64,000 bases of DNA from Candidatus Pseudomonas phytovorans (GCA_029202525.1 CP119325.1:5802001-5866000), one strand, 5' to 3'. Positions 36,283 to 45,114 are shown, counted from the stretch's first letter. Numbers and translations: made by a program. Notes: generated by a model not told the origin, from the letters alone.

Positions 36283-37463
36283 GCAACCATGAACTCCCGG
36301 CCTCTTACCTGGATGGGCAGGACGACCAGGCGGTGTTCCGCGCCGGCCGCATCATCACTATTTGTGCGCTGATGCTGGCGGCGTTCCTGGCATGGGCGGC
36401 CTGGTTCGAGGTGACCGAAGTGTCCACCGGCACCGGCAAGGTGATCCCCAGTTCGCGCGAACAGGTCATCCAGTCGTTCGAGGGGGGCATCGTCGCGCAG
36501 ATGAGCGTGGCCGAAGGCGACCTGGTCGAACGCGGCCAGGTGCTGGCCCAGCTCGACCCGACCAAGACTGCCTCCAGTGTCGGCGAGAGCGACGCCAAGT
36601 ACCGCGCTGCCAAGGCCAGCCAGGCCCGCTTGCAGGCAGAGGTGACCGGCAAGCCGCTGGTCTTCCCGGACAGCCTGCGCGACTCACCCGACCTGATTGA
36701 CGCCGAAACCGCCTTGTACCAGACCCGCCGTCGCGGCCTGGAGCAGACCCTGGCGGGTATTCAGGACTCGCTGCAACTGGTGCGCAGCGAGCTGAAGATT
36801 ACCGAGAACCTGGCCAAGATGGGCGCCTCCAGCCGGGTCGAAGTGATCCGCCTGAACCGCCAGCGTTCGGAGCTGGAGCTCAAGGCCAACGAAGCCCGCT
36901 CCGATTACCTGGTGCGTGCCCGGGAAGAACTGGCCAAGGCCAGCGCTGAAGCCGACAGCCTGTCGGAAGTGGTGCGCGGGCGCAGCGATTCGCTTACCCG
37001 CCTGACCCTGCGCTCGCCGGTGCGTGGCATCGTCAAAGACATCGAGGTCAATACCCTGGGCGGCGTGGTGCAGCCTGGTGGCCAAGTGATGAAGATCGTG
37101 CCGATGGACGAACGCCTGCTGATCGAAACCCGCATCGCCCCACGGGACATCGCCTTCATCCACCCGGACCAGGCTGCCAAGGTCAAGATCAGTGCCTACG
37201 ACTACTCGGTGTATGGCGGGTTGGAGGGCAAGGTGGTGGGGATTTCGCCGGATACGCTGCAAGATGAAGTGAAACCGGAAATCTACTACTACCGGGTGTT
37301 CATCCGTACCGAACAGGACAGTTTGCAGAACAAGGCCGGCAAGCATTTTGCGATCGTGCCGGGGATGATTGCCACGGTGGATATCCGCACCGGGGAGAAG
37401 ACCATCCTCGATTACCTGATCAAGCCGCTGAACCGGGCCAAGGAGGCCCTGCGCGAACGCTGA
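36279..37463 (+). CDS. HlyD-family periplasmic adaptor of the LapF exporter
   Basis: A 394-residue membrane-fusion protein (LapC-like). A single N-terminal transmembrane helix (about 27-47, ITICALMLAAFLAWAAWFEV) is followed by the HlyD start TEVSTGTGKVIPSSREQVIQSFEGGIVAQMSVAEGDLVERGQVLAQLD, a biotinyl-lipoyl-like hybrid motif. A long helical hairpin and the second half-motif LRSPVRGIVKDIEVNTLGGVVQPGGQVMKIVP follow. It links the ABC protein to the TolC-type channel. Last gene of the three-gene export operon, 4-nt overlap with the ABC gene; a REP inverted repeat follows. Confidence 0.92.
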   Translation: MSNHELPASYLDGQDDQAVFRAGRIITICALMLAAFLAWAAWFEVTEVSTGTGKVIPSSREQVIQSFEGGIVAQMSVAEGDLVERGQVLAQLDPTKTASSVGESDAKYRAAKASQARLQAEVTGKPLVFPDSLRDSPDLIDAETALYQTRRRGLEQTLAGIQDSLQLVRSELKITENLAKMGASSRVEVIRLNRQRSELELKANEARSDYLVRAREELAKASAEADSLSEVVRGRSDSLTRLTLRSPVRGIVKDIEVNTLGGVVQPGGQVMKIVPMDERLLIETRIAPRDIAFIHPDQAAKVKISAYDYSVYGGLEGKVVGISPDTLQDEVKPEIYYYRVFIRTEQDSLQNKAGKHFAIVPGMIATVDIRTGEKTILDYLIKPLNRAKEALRER

Positions 37464-37486
37464 CCCGCATTTCTGGCAAACGCTGG

Positions 37487-37612
37487 CCCCTGTAGGAGCG
37501 GCCTTGTGTCGCGAAAGGGCTGCAAAGCAGCCCCGTCAATGTGTGTGTCTGTGCTGAAACCCCCGGGGCTGCTTTGCAGCCCTTTCGCGACACAAGGCCG
37601 CTCCTACAGGGG
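37487..37612. repeat. 49-bp perfect inverted repeat made of variant REP units
   Basis: Arms 37487-37535 and 37564-37612 are perfect reverse complements over 49 bp with a 28-nt spacer. Each arm combines the CTGTAGGAGCGGCCTTGTGTCGCGA variant REP with a GGGCTGC/GCAGCCC hairpin. It follows the secretion operon and could act as a 3'-end stabiliser or terminator. Confidence 0.9.
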
Positions 37613-37710
37613 GCTGCGCAGTCTTCTCGATCGGTGACAGCACTCGCGGCCTAAAGCCCAGCCCGAACAGGCCGATAACCGGTTATCCCCTGTTCCCCAC
37701 GAAGGTCACC

Positions 37711-38610
37711 ATGGCCACGCAAAATGCCCGCGCGGACTCGCTGTCCCTGCTGCTGTTCACCCTGCGCAGCGGCAAGTTGATGGCAATCAACCTGCTCAAG
37801 GTCAGCGAAATCATCCCCTGCCCGCCGCTGACCAAGCTGCCGGAATCGCACCCCAACGTGAAAGGCGTGGCGACCCTGCGCGGCCATTCGCTGTCGGTCA
37901 TCGACCTGTCCCGCGCCATTGGCGAGCAGCCACTGGCCGACCCACGGGGCGGTTGCCTGATCGTCACCGAGATCAGCCGCTCGCGCCAGGGTCTGCATGT
38001 GCAGGCGGTCAGTCGCATCGTGCATTGCCTGAGCACCGACATCAAACCGCCACCCTTTGCGTCGGGCAACCGCTCGTTCATCACCGGCGTGACCCGGGTC
38101 GACAACACGCTGGTGCAGGTTTTGGACATCGAAAAAGTCATCCATTCCATCGCCCCACCGCTGGCCGAGCCGCCGCACGGTGCCTTGAGCGAAGAAGACG
38201 CCAGCCTGCTCGCTGCCGCCAATATCCTGGTGGTGGACGATAGCCAGGTGGCCTTGCAGCAGTCGGTGCACACCTTGCGCAATCTGGGTATCGAGTGCCA
38301 TACCGCGCGCAGCGCCAAAGATGCCATCAACGTGTTGCTGGAGCTGCAAGGCACCGCGCAGGCGATCAACATCATCGTTTCCGACATCGAAATGAGCGAG
38401 ATGGACGGCTACGCCTTCACCCGCACCTTGCGCGAAACCCCCGATTTCCAGCACCTGTACGTGCTGCTGCACACCTCGCTGGACAGCGCCATGAGCAGCG
38501 AGAAGGCAACCCAGGCCGGGGCCAATGCCATCCTCACCAAGTTCTCCTCGCCAGAGCTGACCGATTGTCTGGTGGTGGCCGCACGCACCGTGGTGTTTGC
38601 CGAGCACTGA
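37711..38610 (+). CDS. cheV: Chemotaxis coupling protein CheV (CheW-REC)
   Basis: A 299-residue hybrid of an N-terminal CheW-like domain (about 1-160), which links chemoreceptors to CheA, and a C-terminal receiver domain (about 170-299). Receiver features: VVDDSQ (acidic pocket), phospho-acceptor Asp in IVSDIEMSEMDG, Thr in LLHTSLDS, and Lys in ILTKFSSPEL. CheV proteins couple receptors and may act as phosphate sinks. It stands alone, with no other chemotaxis gene in the window. The ATG follows ACGAAGGTCACC, an AAGG-type ribosome-binding site. Cytoplasmic. Confidence 0.88.
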   Translation: MATQNARADSLSLLLFTLRSGKLMAINLLKVSEIIPCPPLTKLPESHPNVKGVATLRGHSLSVIDLSRAIGEQPLADPRGGCLIVTEISRSRQGLHVQAVSRIVHCLSTDIKPPPFASGNRSFITGVTRVDNTLVQVLDIEKVIHSIAPPLAEPPHGALSEEDASLLAAANILVVDDSQVALQQSVHTLRNLGIECHTARSAKDAINVLLELQGTAQAINIIVSDIEMSEMDGYAFTRTLRETPDFQHLYVLLHTSLDSAMSSEKATQAGANAILTKFSSPELTDCLVVAARTVVFAEH

Positions 38611-38628
38611 TATATTAAGCGACAAACT

Positions 38629-38647
38629 CCCCGGCTTGCCGCCGGGG
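38629..38647 (+). terminator. Stem-loop after cheV
   Basis: CCCCGGC and GCCGGGG form a 7-bp stem with a 5-nt loop, 18 nt after the cheV stop. No T-run follows, so termination here is uncertain. Confidence 0.4.
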
Positions 38648-38698
38648 ATGAGTCGGGCATAATTCGCGCCCCTCGCAAGCAACTTGCCGGAATCGCGT

Positions 38699-39010
38699 AT
38701 GAAGTTTTTCAGCTCTATCCTGATCACCTGCGCCCTCTTCAGCGGCGTCGCCCAGGCCTCCAGCAGCCAGGCCTGGAACGAGCAGCGCCAACAGATGCTC
38801 AAGGCCTGCCTGGCCGCCAGCCAGTTCAAAGATGCCCACGCCCGTGGCAAGCCCGCCGAATTCGATGACCAGGTCGGCATGAGCGCCCTGCTGGTCGAAG
38901 GCGTCTACCCGCAGAAGCACATGCAGCAACGCACCGGCACCGAGCTGTGCCTGTACGACCGCCAGCACCAGCGTGCCTTCGTCAGCGAGTGGAGCCCGGA
39001 AGCCAAGTGA
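38699..39010 (+). CDS. Small secreted hypothetical protein
   Basis: A 103-residue protein with a clear signal peptide (MKFFSSILITCALFSGVAQA, cleavage before SSSQAW), so probably periplasmic. Two cysteines remain in the mature part (LKACLAAS and ELCLYD), which could form a disulfide. No known motif is recognised. The ATG at 38699 is preferred over an in-frame TTG five codons earlier because the signal peptide then starts with MKFF. A CATAAT -10-like box lies near 38658. Its stop overlaps the GTG start of the next gene by 4 nt, so the two are probably co-translated. Confidence 0.75.
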   Translation: MKFFSSILITCALFSGVAQASSSQAWNEQRQQMLKACLAASQFKDAHARGKPAEFDDQVGMSALLVEGVYPQKHMQQRTGTELCLYDRQHQRAFVSEWSPEAK

Positions 39011-39741
39011 CCGACAGCCTGCGATTCGGCTGTACCGGCTGCGGCAAGTGCTGCACCGGGCACCATGTGCCCCTGACCCTGGACGAAGCTCGCCGCTGGG
39101 CCGATGGCGCGGGCCAGGTGATCGTACTGATCGAAGCCTTTGTGACCGATGGCCCTGGCATGCCGGCTGAGCAGCGCGAGCATGTGCTGCGCCGCTCGCA
39201 TCCAGTGCGCTGCGGCGACGGCGAGGCTCGAGTGTCGGTGACCTTTGCCGCGTTCAACCCCGGGCGCTGCCGCAACCTCGACGACAATGACCTGTGCACC
39301 ATCTACGACCAGCGCCCGCTGGTGTGCCGCATCTACCCGGTGGAAATCAACCCGCATATTCCGCTGCGGCCGGACAGTAAAGACTGCCCGCCTGAAGCCT
39401 GGCAGCAGGGGCCGGAGCTGATTGTCGGCACGCAATTGGCCGATGCCGGGCTGGAGGCGCTGGTACAGGCCTCGCGTCAGGCTGACCGCGATGACATTGC
39501 TGCCAAGGTGGCGGTGTGTCAGGCGCTGGGCATGACAACCAGTGCGCTCAAGGGCAACGGGTTTACTGCTTACTTGCCGGATATGGGCGCGTTTGCCACG
39601 GCGCTAGCGCAGGTGCAGGGGGATGACGGGGGGCAATGGACCTTGCATGTGGAAAATGAGGCGCTGGTGGCGAGCTTGCAGGGGCATGGATTGCGCACTA
39701 CCAACGAGACCCCGCTGTACTACGCCTTTATCGGGTTTTAG
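39007..39741 (+). CDS. YkgJ-family cysteine cluster protein (long form)
   Basis: A 244-residue member of the YkgJ/UPF0153 family. The motif CTGCGKCC at the N-terminus is followed by GRCRNLDDNDLCTIYDQRPLVCRIYPVEINP, the family's second Cys block. It is expected to bind a metal ion; no activity is known. The GTG at 39007 is chosen because it places the Cys motif within the first dozen residues, as in the family, and overlaps the preceding stop (GTGA). The C-terminal half (about 130-244) is not recognised. There is no signal peptide, unlike its upstream neighbour. Confidence 0.82.
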   Translation: MTDSLRFGCTGCGKCCTGHHVPLTLDEARRWADGAGQVIVLIEAFVTDGPGMPAEQREHVLRRSHPVRCGDGEARVSVTFAAFNPGRCRNLDDNDLCTIYDQRPLVCRIYPVEINPHIPLRPDSKDCPPEAWQQGPELIVGTQLADAGLEALVQASRQADRDDIAAKVAVCQALGMTTSALKGNGFTAYLPDMGAFATALAQVQGDDGGQWTLHVENEALVASLQGHGLRTTNETPLYYAFIGF

Positions 39742-39771
39742 GTGAAGCATGGGCTTGCCTTGAGAGGTTGG

Positions 39772-40043
39772 GCGCCTGTGAGATCGAGCGCCGCCCGCGC
39801 GGCGCTTCGCGGGGCAAGCCCGCTCCCACATTTGTTGCAACGTGGCCATGCCTGTGGGACAGGCGTTGCCCGCTTTGGTGCATGCCTCAAGACAGGTGGA
39901 GCGGCAGCAGCGCCAGCCAAGAGATAGAGTCAGGCCAAAAGGGCTGACAACCATGGCCTATCAGGTTCGGCACGTTGCAACAAATGTGGGAGCGGGCTTG
40001 CCCCGCGAAGCGCCGCGCGGGCGGCGCTCGATCTCACAGGCGC
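39772..40043. repeat. 73-bp perfect inverted repeat containing REP cores
   Basis: Arms 39772-39844 and 39971-40043 are exact reverse complements over 73 bp, separated by 126 nt. Each arm holds a REP core (CGGGGCAAGCCCGCTCCCACA) plus GC-rich flanks (GAGATCGAGCGCCGCCCGCG) not seen in the other REP pairs here. No gene is visible in the spacer. Together with the palindrome at 40071-40086 it fills the 436-bp gap 39742-40177. Confidence 0.92.
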
Positions 40044-40070
40044 TGAAAAACCCAAGCCATACACCCGAAA

Positions 40071-40125
40071 CTGACAGCGCTGTCAGCCAGCGGTCACGCT
40101 GCCGACCCGGTTCGGGGGCTATAAG
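40071..40125 (+). promoter_or_regulatory. 16-bp palindrome and candidate promoter of the RND operon
   Basis: CTGACAGCGCTGTCAG (40071-40086) is a perfect palindrome. A TATAAG -10-like box at 40120-40125 would place it at about -61 to -46 from the start point, a normal position for an OmpR-type activator. The response regulator encoded in the same operon is the natural candidate to bind it; this is inference. Confidence 0.45.
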
Positions 40126-40177
40126 ATGAAGTACAGACAACCGTTCCCTCTCCCCTCTGGCCAAGGTGCCCGCACCG

Positions 40178-41341
40178 ATGCGACGTCCGTCCCGCTCTGT
40201 CATCCTCGCCGCCCTGGCGCTTCTGGTCCTGGTGGCAGCAGGCATCTGGTACAGCCAGCGCCAAGCCGCACCAGCCGCCCGCGCGCAAACCGCCGTACCG
40301 GTACGCGTGGTCAGCGTTGCCCAGCAGGATGTGCCGCGTTATGCCAGCGCCATCGGCTCGGTGTTGTCGTTGCACAGCGTCGAGGTGCGGCCACAAGTCG
40401 AGGGGATACTCACTCAGGTGTTGGTCAAGGAAGGCCAATGGGTCAAGGAAGGCGACCTGCTCGCCACCCTTGACGACCGTAGCATCCGCGCCAGCCTCGA
40501 CCAGGCCCGCGCACAGCTCGGCCAGAGCCAGGCACAGATCCAGGTGGCCGGCGTCGACCTCAAGCGCTACCGCCTGCTCAGCAGTGATGACGGTGTATCG
40601 AAGCAAACCCTTGACCAGCAACAGGCGCTGGTCAACCAGCTGCAGGCCACGGTCAAGGGCAACCAGGCGGCCATCGCCAATGCCGAGGTGCAACTGTCCT
40701 ACACACAGATACGTTCACCGGTGACCGGGCGCGTCGGCATCCGCAATATCGACCCCGGCAACCTGGTACGCACCAGCGACACCCAAGGCCTGTTCAGCGT
40801 TACCCAGATCGACCCGATTGCCGTGGAGTTTTCGCTGCCGCAACAGATGCTGCCGACCCTGCAAGGCCTGCTGAAGGCGCAAACCCCAGCGCTGGTCGAG
40901 GCCTACATGGATGCCGATGGCGAGCGCAACCTGCTGGGCGCAGGCCACCTTGCGCTGATCGACAACCAGATTTCGGCCAACACCGGCACGGTGCGGGTCA
41001 AGGCCGAGTTCGACAACAAGGACGGCCTGCTGTGGCCGGGGCAACTGGTCACCGTACGGTTGCGCACGGCGATGGACGAAGACGCCCTGGTGGTACCGCC
41101 GCCCGTGGTGCAACGCAGCATCGATGGCCACTTCGTCTATCGCGTCGACGGCGACAAGGTCACCAGCGTGCCGGTCAAGGTGCTGTACCAGGACAGCACG
41201 CTGAACATCGTCGCCGGGGTCAAGGCCGGGGACCAGCTGGTGCTCGATGGCCAGTCGCGCCTCAAACCCGGCTCCAGGGTCGAGATCACCCCTGATGCCC
41301 CGGCGCCTGCCGAAATGGCCGACCGCAGGAGCCAGCCATGA
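40178..41341 (+). CDS. RND efflux periplasmic adaptor (MdtA-like)
   Basis: A 387-residue membrane-fusion protein of the RND/AcrA family. The N-terminal membrane anchor is SVILAALALLVLVAAGIWYS. Lipoyl-like halves are VEVRPQVEGILTQVLVKEGQWVKEGDLLATLD and LSYTQIRSPVTGRVGIRNIDPGNLV, with an alpha-hairpin between. The beta-barrel and membrane-proximal domains follow (FDNKDGLLWPGQLVTVRL, VVPPPVVQRSIDGHFVY). Start: ATG 40178; an in-frame GTG at 40166 is possible and neither has a strong Shine-Dalgarno. It overlaps the pump gene by 4 nt. Confidence 0.9.
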   Translation: MRRPSRSVILAALALLVLVAAGIWYSQRQAAPAARAQTAVPVRVVSVAQQDVPRYASAIGSVLSLHSVEVRPQVEGILTQVLVKEGQWVKEGDLLATLDDRSIRASLDQARAQLGQSQAQIQVAGVDLKRYRLLSSDDGVSKQTLDQQQALVNQLQATVKGNQAAIANAEVQLSYTQIRSPVTGRVGIRNIDPGNLVRTSDTQGLFSVTQIDPIAVEFSLPQQMLPTLQGLLKAQTPALVEAYMDADGERNLLGAGHLALIDNQISANTGTVRVKAEFDNKDGLLWPGQLVTVRLRTAMDEDALVVPPPVVQRSIDGHFVYRVDGDKVTSVPVKVLYQDSTLNIVAGVKAGDQLVLDGQSRLKPGSRVEITPDAPAPAEMADRRSQP

Positions 41342-44300
41342 ACACCCGCAATGGCGTCTCGGCCTGGTGCATCGATCACCCCATCGCCACCCTGCTGCTG
41401 ACCTTCGCCCTGGTGCTGCTGGGTGCCATCGCCTTCCCGCGGCTGCCCGTGGCGCCGCTGCCCGAGGCCGACTTCCCGACCATCCAGGTCACCGCCCAGC
41501 TGCCCGGGGCCAGCCCGGAAACCATGGCCTCGTCGGTGGCCACGCCGCTGGAAGTGCAATTCAGCGCCATCCCCGGCATGACCCAGATGACCAGCAGCAG
41601 TGCGCTGGGCTCGACCACGCTGATTCTGCAGTTCACCCTCGACAAGAACATCGACACGGCCGCCCAGGAAGTGCAGGCGGCGATCAACACCGCCACCGCC
41701 CGCTTGCCCCAGGACCTGCCCAGCCCGCCCACGTGGCGCAAGGTCAACCCGGCCGACAGCCCGGTGGTAATCCTCACCGTCAGCTCTGCACAAATGCCCG
41801 GCAACGAGCTCAGCGACTACGCCGAAACCCTCTTGGCCCGCCAGCTCAGCCAGATCGACGGGGTCGGCCTGATCAACATCACCGGCCAACTGCGCCCGGC
41901 CATACGGGTACAGGCACAACCCGAGAAACTCGCGGCCATCGGCCTGACCCTGGCCGACGTGCGCCTGGCCATCCAGCAGACCAGCCTGAACCTGGCCAAA
42001 GGCGCGTTGTACGGCGAGCACAGCGTGTCGACCATCGCCGCCAACGACCAGCTATTTCACCCCGAAGACTATGCCCAACTGATCGTCAGCTATCGCAATG
42101 GCGCCCCGGTGCACCTGAAAGACGTAGCCAGGGTGATCAACGGTGCCGAGAACGCGTATGTAAGGGCCTGGTCGGGCAATCAGCCGGGGCTGAACCTGGT
42201 GATCTTCCGACAGCCCGGCGCCAATATCGTCGACACCGTGGACCGGGTGCTCGACGCCTTGCCGCGCTTGCAGGAAATGCTGCCGGCCTCAGTCGAAGTG
42301 TCGGTGCTGCAAGACCGCACCCAGACCATCCGCAGCTCGCTGCACGAGGTCGAGCTGACCCTCATGATCGCGGTGGCGCTGGTGATCGGGGTAATGGCGC
42401 TGTTCCTGCGTCAGTGGTCGGCCACCTTCATTGTTTCCAGCGTGCTCGGCGTCTCGCTGATCGCCACGTGCGCGCTCATGTACGTGTTCGGTTTCAGCCT
42501 CAACAACCTGACCCTGGTGGCCATCGTCATTGCCGTCGGTTTCGTGGTGGATGACGCGATCGTCGTGGTGGAGAACATCCATCGCCATCTGGAAGCCGGC
42601 GACGATAGCCGCACTGCAGCGCTCAAAGGCGCCGGCGAGATCGGCTTCACCGTGGTGTCGATCAGTTTCTCGCTGATCGCCGCCTTCATTCCGCTGCTGT
42701 TCATGGGCGGTGTGGTGGGCCGGCTGTTCAAGGAGTTCGCCCTGACCGCCACGGCGACCATCCTGATTTCGGTCGTGGTATCGCTGACCTTGGCCCCTAC
42801 CCTTTCGGCGCTGTTCATGCGCCGCCCACCCGGCGACCACCAGGGCGGTTTCGGCCAGCGCCTGCTGGGTTGGTACGAAAAAGGCCTGGACCGCGCGCTG
42901 GCCCACCGGCGGATCACCCTGGGGGTGTTCGGCATCACCCTGGCGCTGGCCGTGGCCGGTTACGTGGGTATCCCCAAAGGCTTCTTCCCGCTGCAGGACA
43001 CCGGCTTCATCCTCGGCACCACCGAGGCAGCGGCGGATGTGTCCTATCCGTCGATGATCGAGAAGCACCTGGCGCTGGCGAAGATCATCGGTGACGACCC
43101 GGCAGTGCGCGCCTATTCGCACTCGGTGGGGGTGACCGGCAGCAACCAGACCATCGCCAACGGCCGGTTCTGGATCTCGCTCAAGCCCCGCGGCGAGCGC
43201 GATGTCTCGGCCAGCGAATGGATCGACCGGATCCGCCCGAAACTCGCCCAGGTGCCGGGCATCGTCCTGTACATGCGCGCCGGCCAGGACATCAACCTCA
43301 GCTCCGGCCCGTCACGCACCCAGTACCAGTACGTGCTCAAGAGCAACGACGGGGTCGCGCTCAACCTGTGGACCCAGCGCCTGACCGACCGCCTGCGGGA
43401 AAACCCGGCGCTGCGCGACCTGTCCAACGACCTGCAACTGGGCGCCAGCGTCACCCGCATCGATATCGACCGCCAAGCCGCAGCGCGTTTCGGCCTGACC
43501 ACCACCGACGTCGACCAGGCCTTGTACGATGCCTTCGGCCAGCGCCAGATCAGCGAATTCCAGACCGAGACCAACCAGTACAAGGTCATCCTCGAACTGG
43601 ACGCACAACAACGTGGCAAGGCTGAAAGCCTCAATTTCTTCTACCTGCGCTCGCCACTGACCAACGAGATGGTGCCGCTGTCGGCCCTGGCGCATGTCGC
43701 CGCGCCAAGCACCGGCCCGCTGTCGATAAGCCACGACGGCCTGTTCCCGGCCGCCAACCTGTCGTTCAACCTGGCGCCCGGCGTGGCCTTGGGCGATGCG
43801 GTGCAGATCCTGGAGCGTGCGCAGCGCGAGCTGGGCATGCCCGACTCGATCACCGGCAATTTCCAGGGCGCCGCCCAGGCGTTCCAGAGCTCGCTGTCGA
43901 GCCAGCCCTACTTGATCCTTGCCGCGCTGGTGGCGGTGTACATCATCCTCGGCGTGCTCTACGAGAGTTTCGTCCACCCGCTGACCATTATCTCCACCCT
44001 GCCCTCTGCGGGCCTGGGCGCCATTATCCTGCTGTGGGCCAGCGGGCAGGATTTCAGCATCATGGGATTGATCGGCGTGGTGCTGCTGATCGGCATCGTC
44101 AAGAAGAATGGCATCTTGCTTATCGACTTCGCTCTCGAGGCCCAGCGCCATCACGGCATGACGCCCGAGCAGGCGATACGCCAGGCCTGCCTGGTGCGCT
44201 TCCGCCCGATCATCATGACTACCCTGGCCGCGCTGCTCGGCGCAGTGCCGCTGATGTTCGGCTTTGGCACCGGCGCCGAGCTGCGCCAGCCACTGGGCAT

Positions 44301-44430
44301 CGCGGTGGTTGGCGGCCTGCTGGTGAGCCAGGCGCTGACGCTGTTTACCACCCCGGTCATATACTTGGCCCTGGAGCGTCTGTTCCACCGCCGCCAGGCT
44401 GCCCGTGCGGCAGCGCCAAGTGCCAGCTAG
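41338..44430 (+). CDS. RND multidrug efflux pump (HAE-1 type, MdtB/C-like)
   Basis: A 1030-residue inner-membrane H+/drug antiporter. Twelve transmembrane helices and two large periplasmic loops are expected from the family. Visible features: TM1 HPIATLLLTFALVLLGAIAFPRLPVAPLPEADFPTIQV; the TM4 proton-relay Asp pair in VVDDAIVVVENIHRH; the loop-2 start YVGIPKGFFPLQDTGFI; and the C-terminal repeat IGIVKKNGILLIDFALE. Substrates cannot be predicted. There is no outer-membrane channel gene in the operon, so it must borrow one. Coupled by overlap to its adaptor; a two-component pair follows. Confidence 0.93.
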   Translation: MNTRNGVSAWCIDHPIATLLLTFALVLLGAIAFPRLPVAPLPEADFPTIQVTAQLPGASPETMASSVATPLEVQFSAIPGMTQMTSSSALGSTTLILQFTLDKNIDTAAQEVQAAINTATARLPQDLPSPPTWRKVNPADSPVVILTVSSAQMPGNELSDYAETLLARQLSQIDGVGLINITGQLRPAIRVQAQPEKLAAIGLTLADVRLAIQQTSLNLAKGALYGEHSVSTIAANDQLFHPEDYAQLIVSYRNGAPVHLKDVARVINGAENAYVRAWSGNQPGLNLVIFRQPGANIVDTVDRVLDALPRLQEMLPASVEVSVLQDRTQTIRSSLHEVELTLMIAVALVIGVMALFLRQWSATFIVSSVLGVSLIATCALMYVFGFSLNNLTLVAIVIAVGFVVDDAIVVVENIHRHLEAGDDSRTAALKGAGEIGFTVVSISFSLIAAFIPLLFMGGVVGRLFKEFALTATATILISVVVSLTLAPTLSALFMRRPPGDHQGGFGQRLLGWYEKGLDRALAHRRITLGVFGITLALAVAGYVGIPKGFFPLQDTGFILGTTEAAADVSYPSMIEKHLALAKIIGDDPAVRAYSHSVGVTGSNQTIANGRFWISLKPRGERDVSASEWIDRIRPKLAQVPGIVLYMRAGQDINLSSGPSRTQYQYVLKSNDGVALNLWTQRLTDRLRENPALRDLSNDLQLGASVTRIDIDRQAAARFGLTTTDVDQALYDAFGQRQISEFQTETNQYKVILELDAQQRGKAESLNFFYLRSPLTNEMVPLSALAHVAAPSTGPLSISHDGLFPAANLSFNLAPGVALGDAVQILERAQRELGMPDSITGNFQGAAQAFQSSLSSQPYLILAALVAVYIILGVLYESFVHPLTIISTLPSAGLGAIILLWASGQDFSIMGLIGVVLLIGIVKKNGILLIDFALEAQRHHGMTPEQAIRQACLVRFRPIIMTTLAALLGAVPLMFGFGTGAELRQPLGIAVVGGLLVSQALTLFTTPVIYLALERLFHRRQAARAAAPSAS

Positions 44431-44439
44431 GACAAGACC

Positions 44440-45114
44440 ATGCGTGTGCTGATCATCGAAGACGAAGAAAAAACCGCCGACTACCTGCATCGCGGCCTCA
44501 CGGAACAAGGCTTTACCGTCGACCTTGCGCGCGACGGCATCGATGGCCTGCACCTGGCGCTGGAAGGCGACTACGCAGTGATCGTGCTGGATGTGATGCT
44601 GCCCGGCCTGGACGGTTACGGCGTGCTGCGCGCCCTGCGCGCGCGCAAGCAGACCCCGGTGATCATGCTCACCGCCCGCGAACGGGTCGAAGACCGCATC
44701 CACGGCCTGCGCGAGGGCGCCGACGACTACCTGGGCAAGCCGTTTTCGTTTCTTGAACTGGTCGCACGCCTGCAGGCCCTGACCCGGCGCAGCAGCAGCC
44801 ATGAACCGTTGCAGGTGCAGGTAGCCGATCTGTGGATCGACCTGATGGCGCGCAAAGCCACGCGGGCGGGCCAACGCCTGGAACTGACCGCCAAAGAGTT
44901 CTCGCTGCTCAGCGTGCTGGCCCGCCGACAGGGCGAAATCCTGTCGAAGACGGCGATTGCCGAGCTGGTCTGGGACATCAACTTCGACAGCGATGCCAAC
45001 GTCGTGGAGGTCGCGATCAAGCGCCTGCGCGCCAAGCTCGACGGGCCTTTCGACAACAAACTGCTGCACACCATCCGAGGCATGGGCTATGTCCTGGAAA
45101 ACCGTGCGGGGTAA
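44440..45114 (+). CDS. OmpR-family response regulator (heavy-metal type)
   Basis: A 224-residue regulator. The receiver domain (1-115) has the acidic pair in IIEDEEK, phospho-acceptor Asp51 in VIVLDVMLPGLDG, Thr in MLTARE and Lys in LGKPFSFLEL. The C-terminal winged helix (about 125-222) has ELTAKEFSLLSVLARRQGEILSKTAIAELVWDINFDSDANVVEVAIKRLRAKLD and the wing LHTIRGMGYVLE. The closest style is CusR/CopR/CzcR. It follows the pump after 9 nt and its end overlaps the kinase gene, so it probably regulates this efflux operon, perhaps through the palindrome at 40071-40086. Confidence 0.9.
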   Translation: MRVLIIEDEEKTADYLHRGLTEQGFTVDLARDGIDGLHLALEGDYAVIVLDVMLPGLDGYGVLRALRARKQTPVIMLTARERVEDRIHGLREGADDYLGKPFSFLELVARLQALTRRSSSHEPLQVQVADLWIDLMARKATRAGQRLELTAKEFSLLSVLARRQGEILSKTAIAELVWDINFDSDANVVEVAIKRLRAKLDGPFDNKLLHTIRGMGYVLENRAG

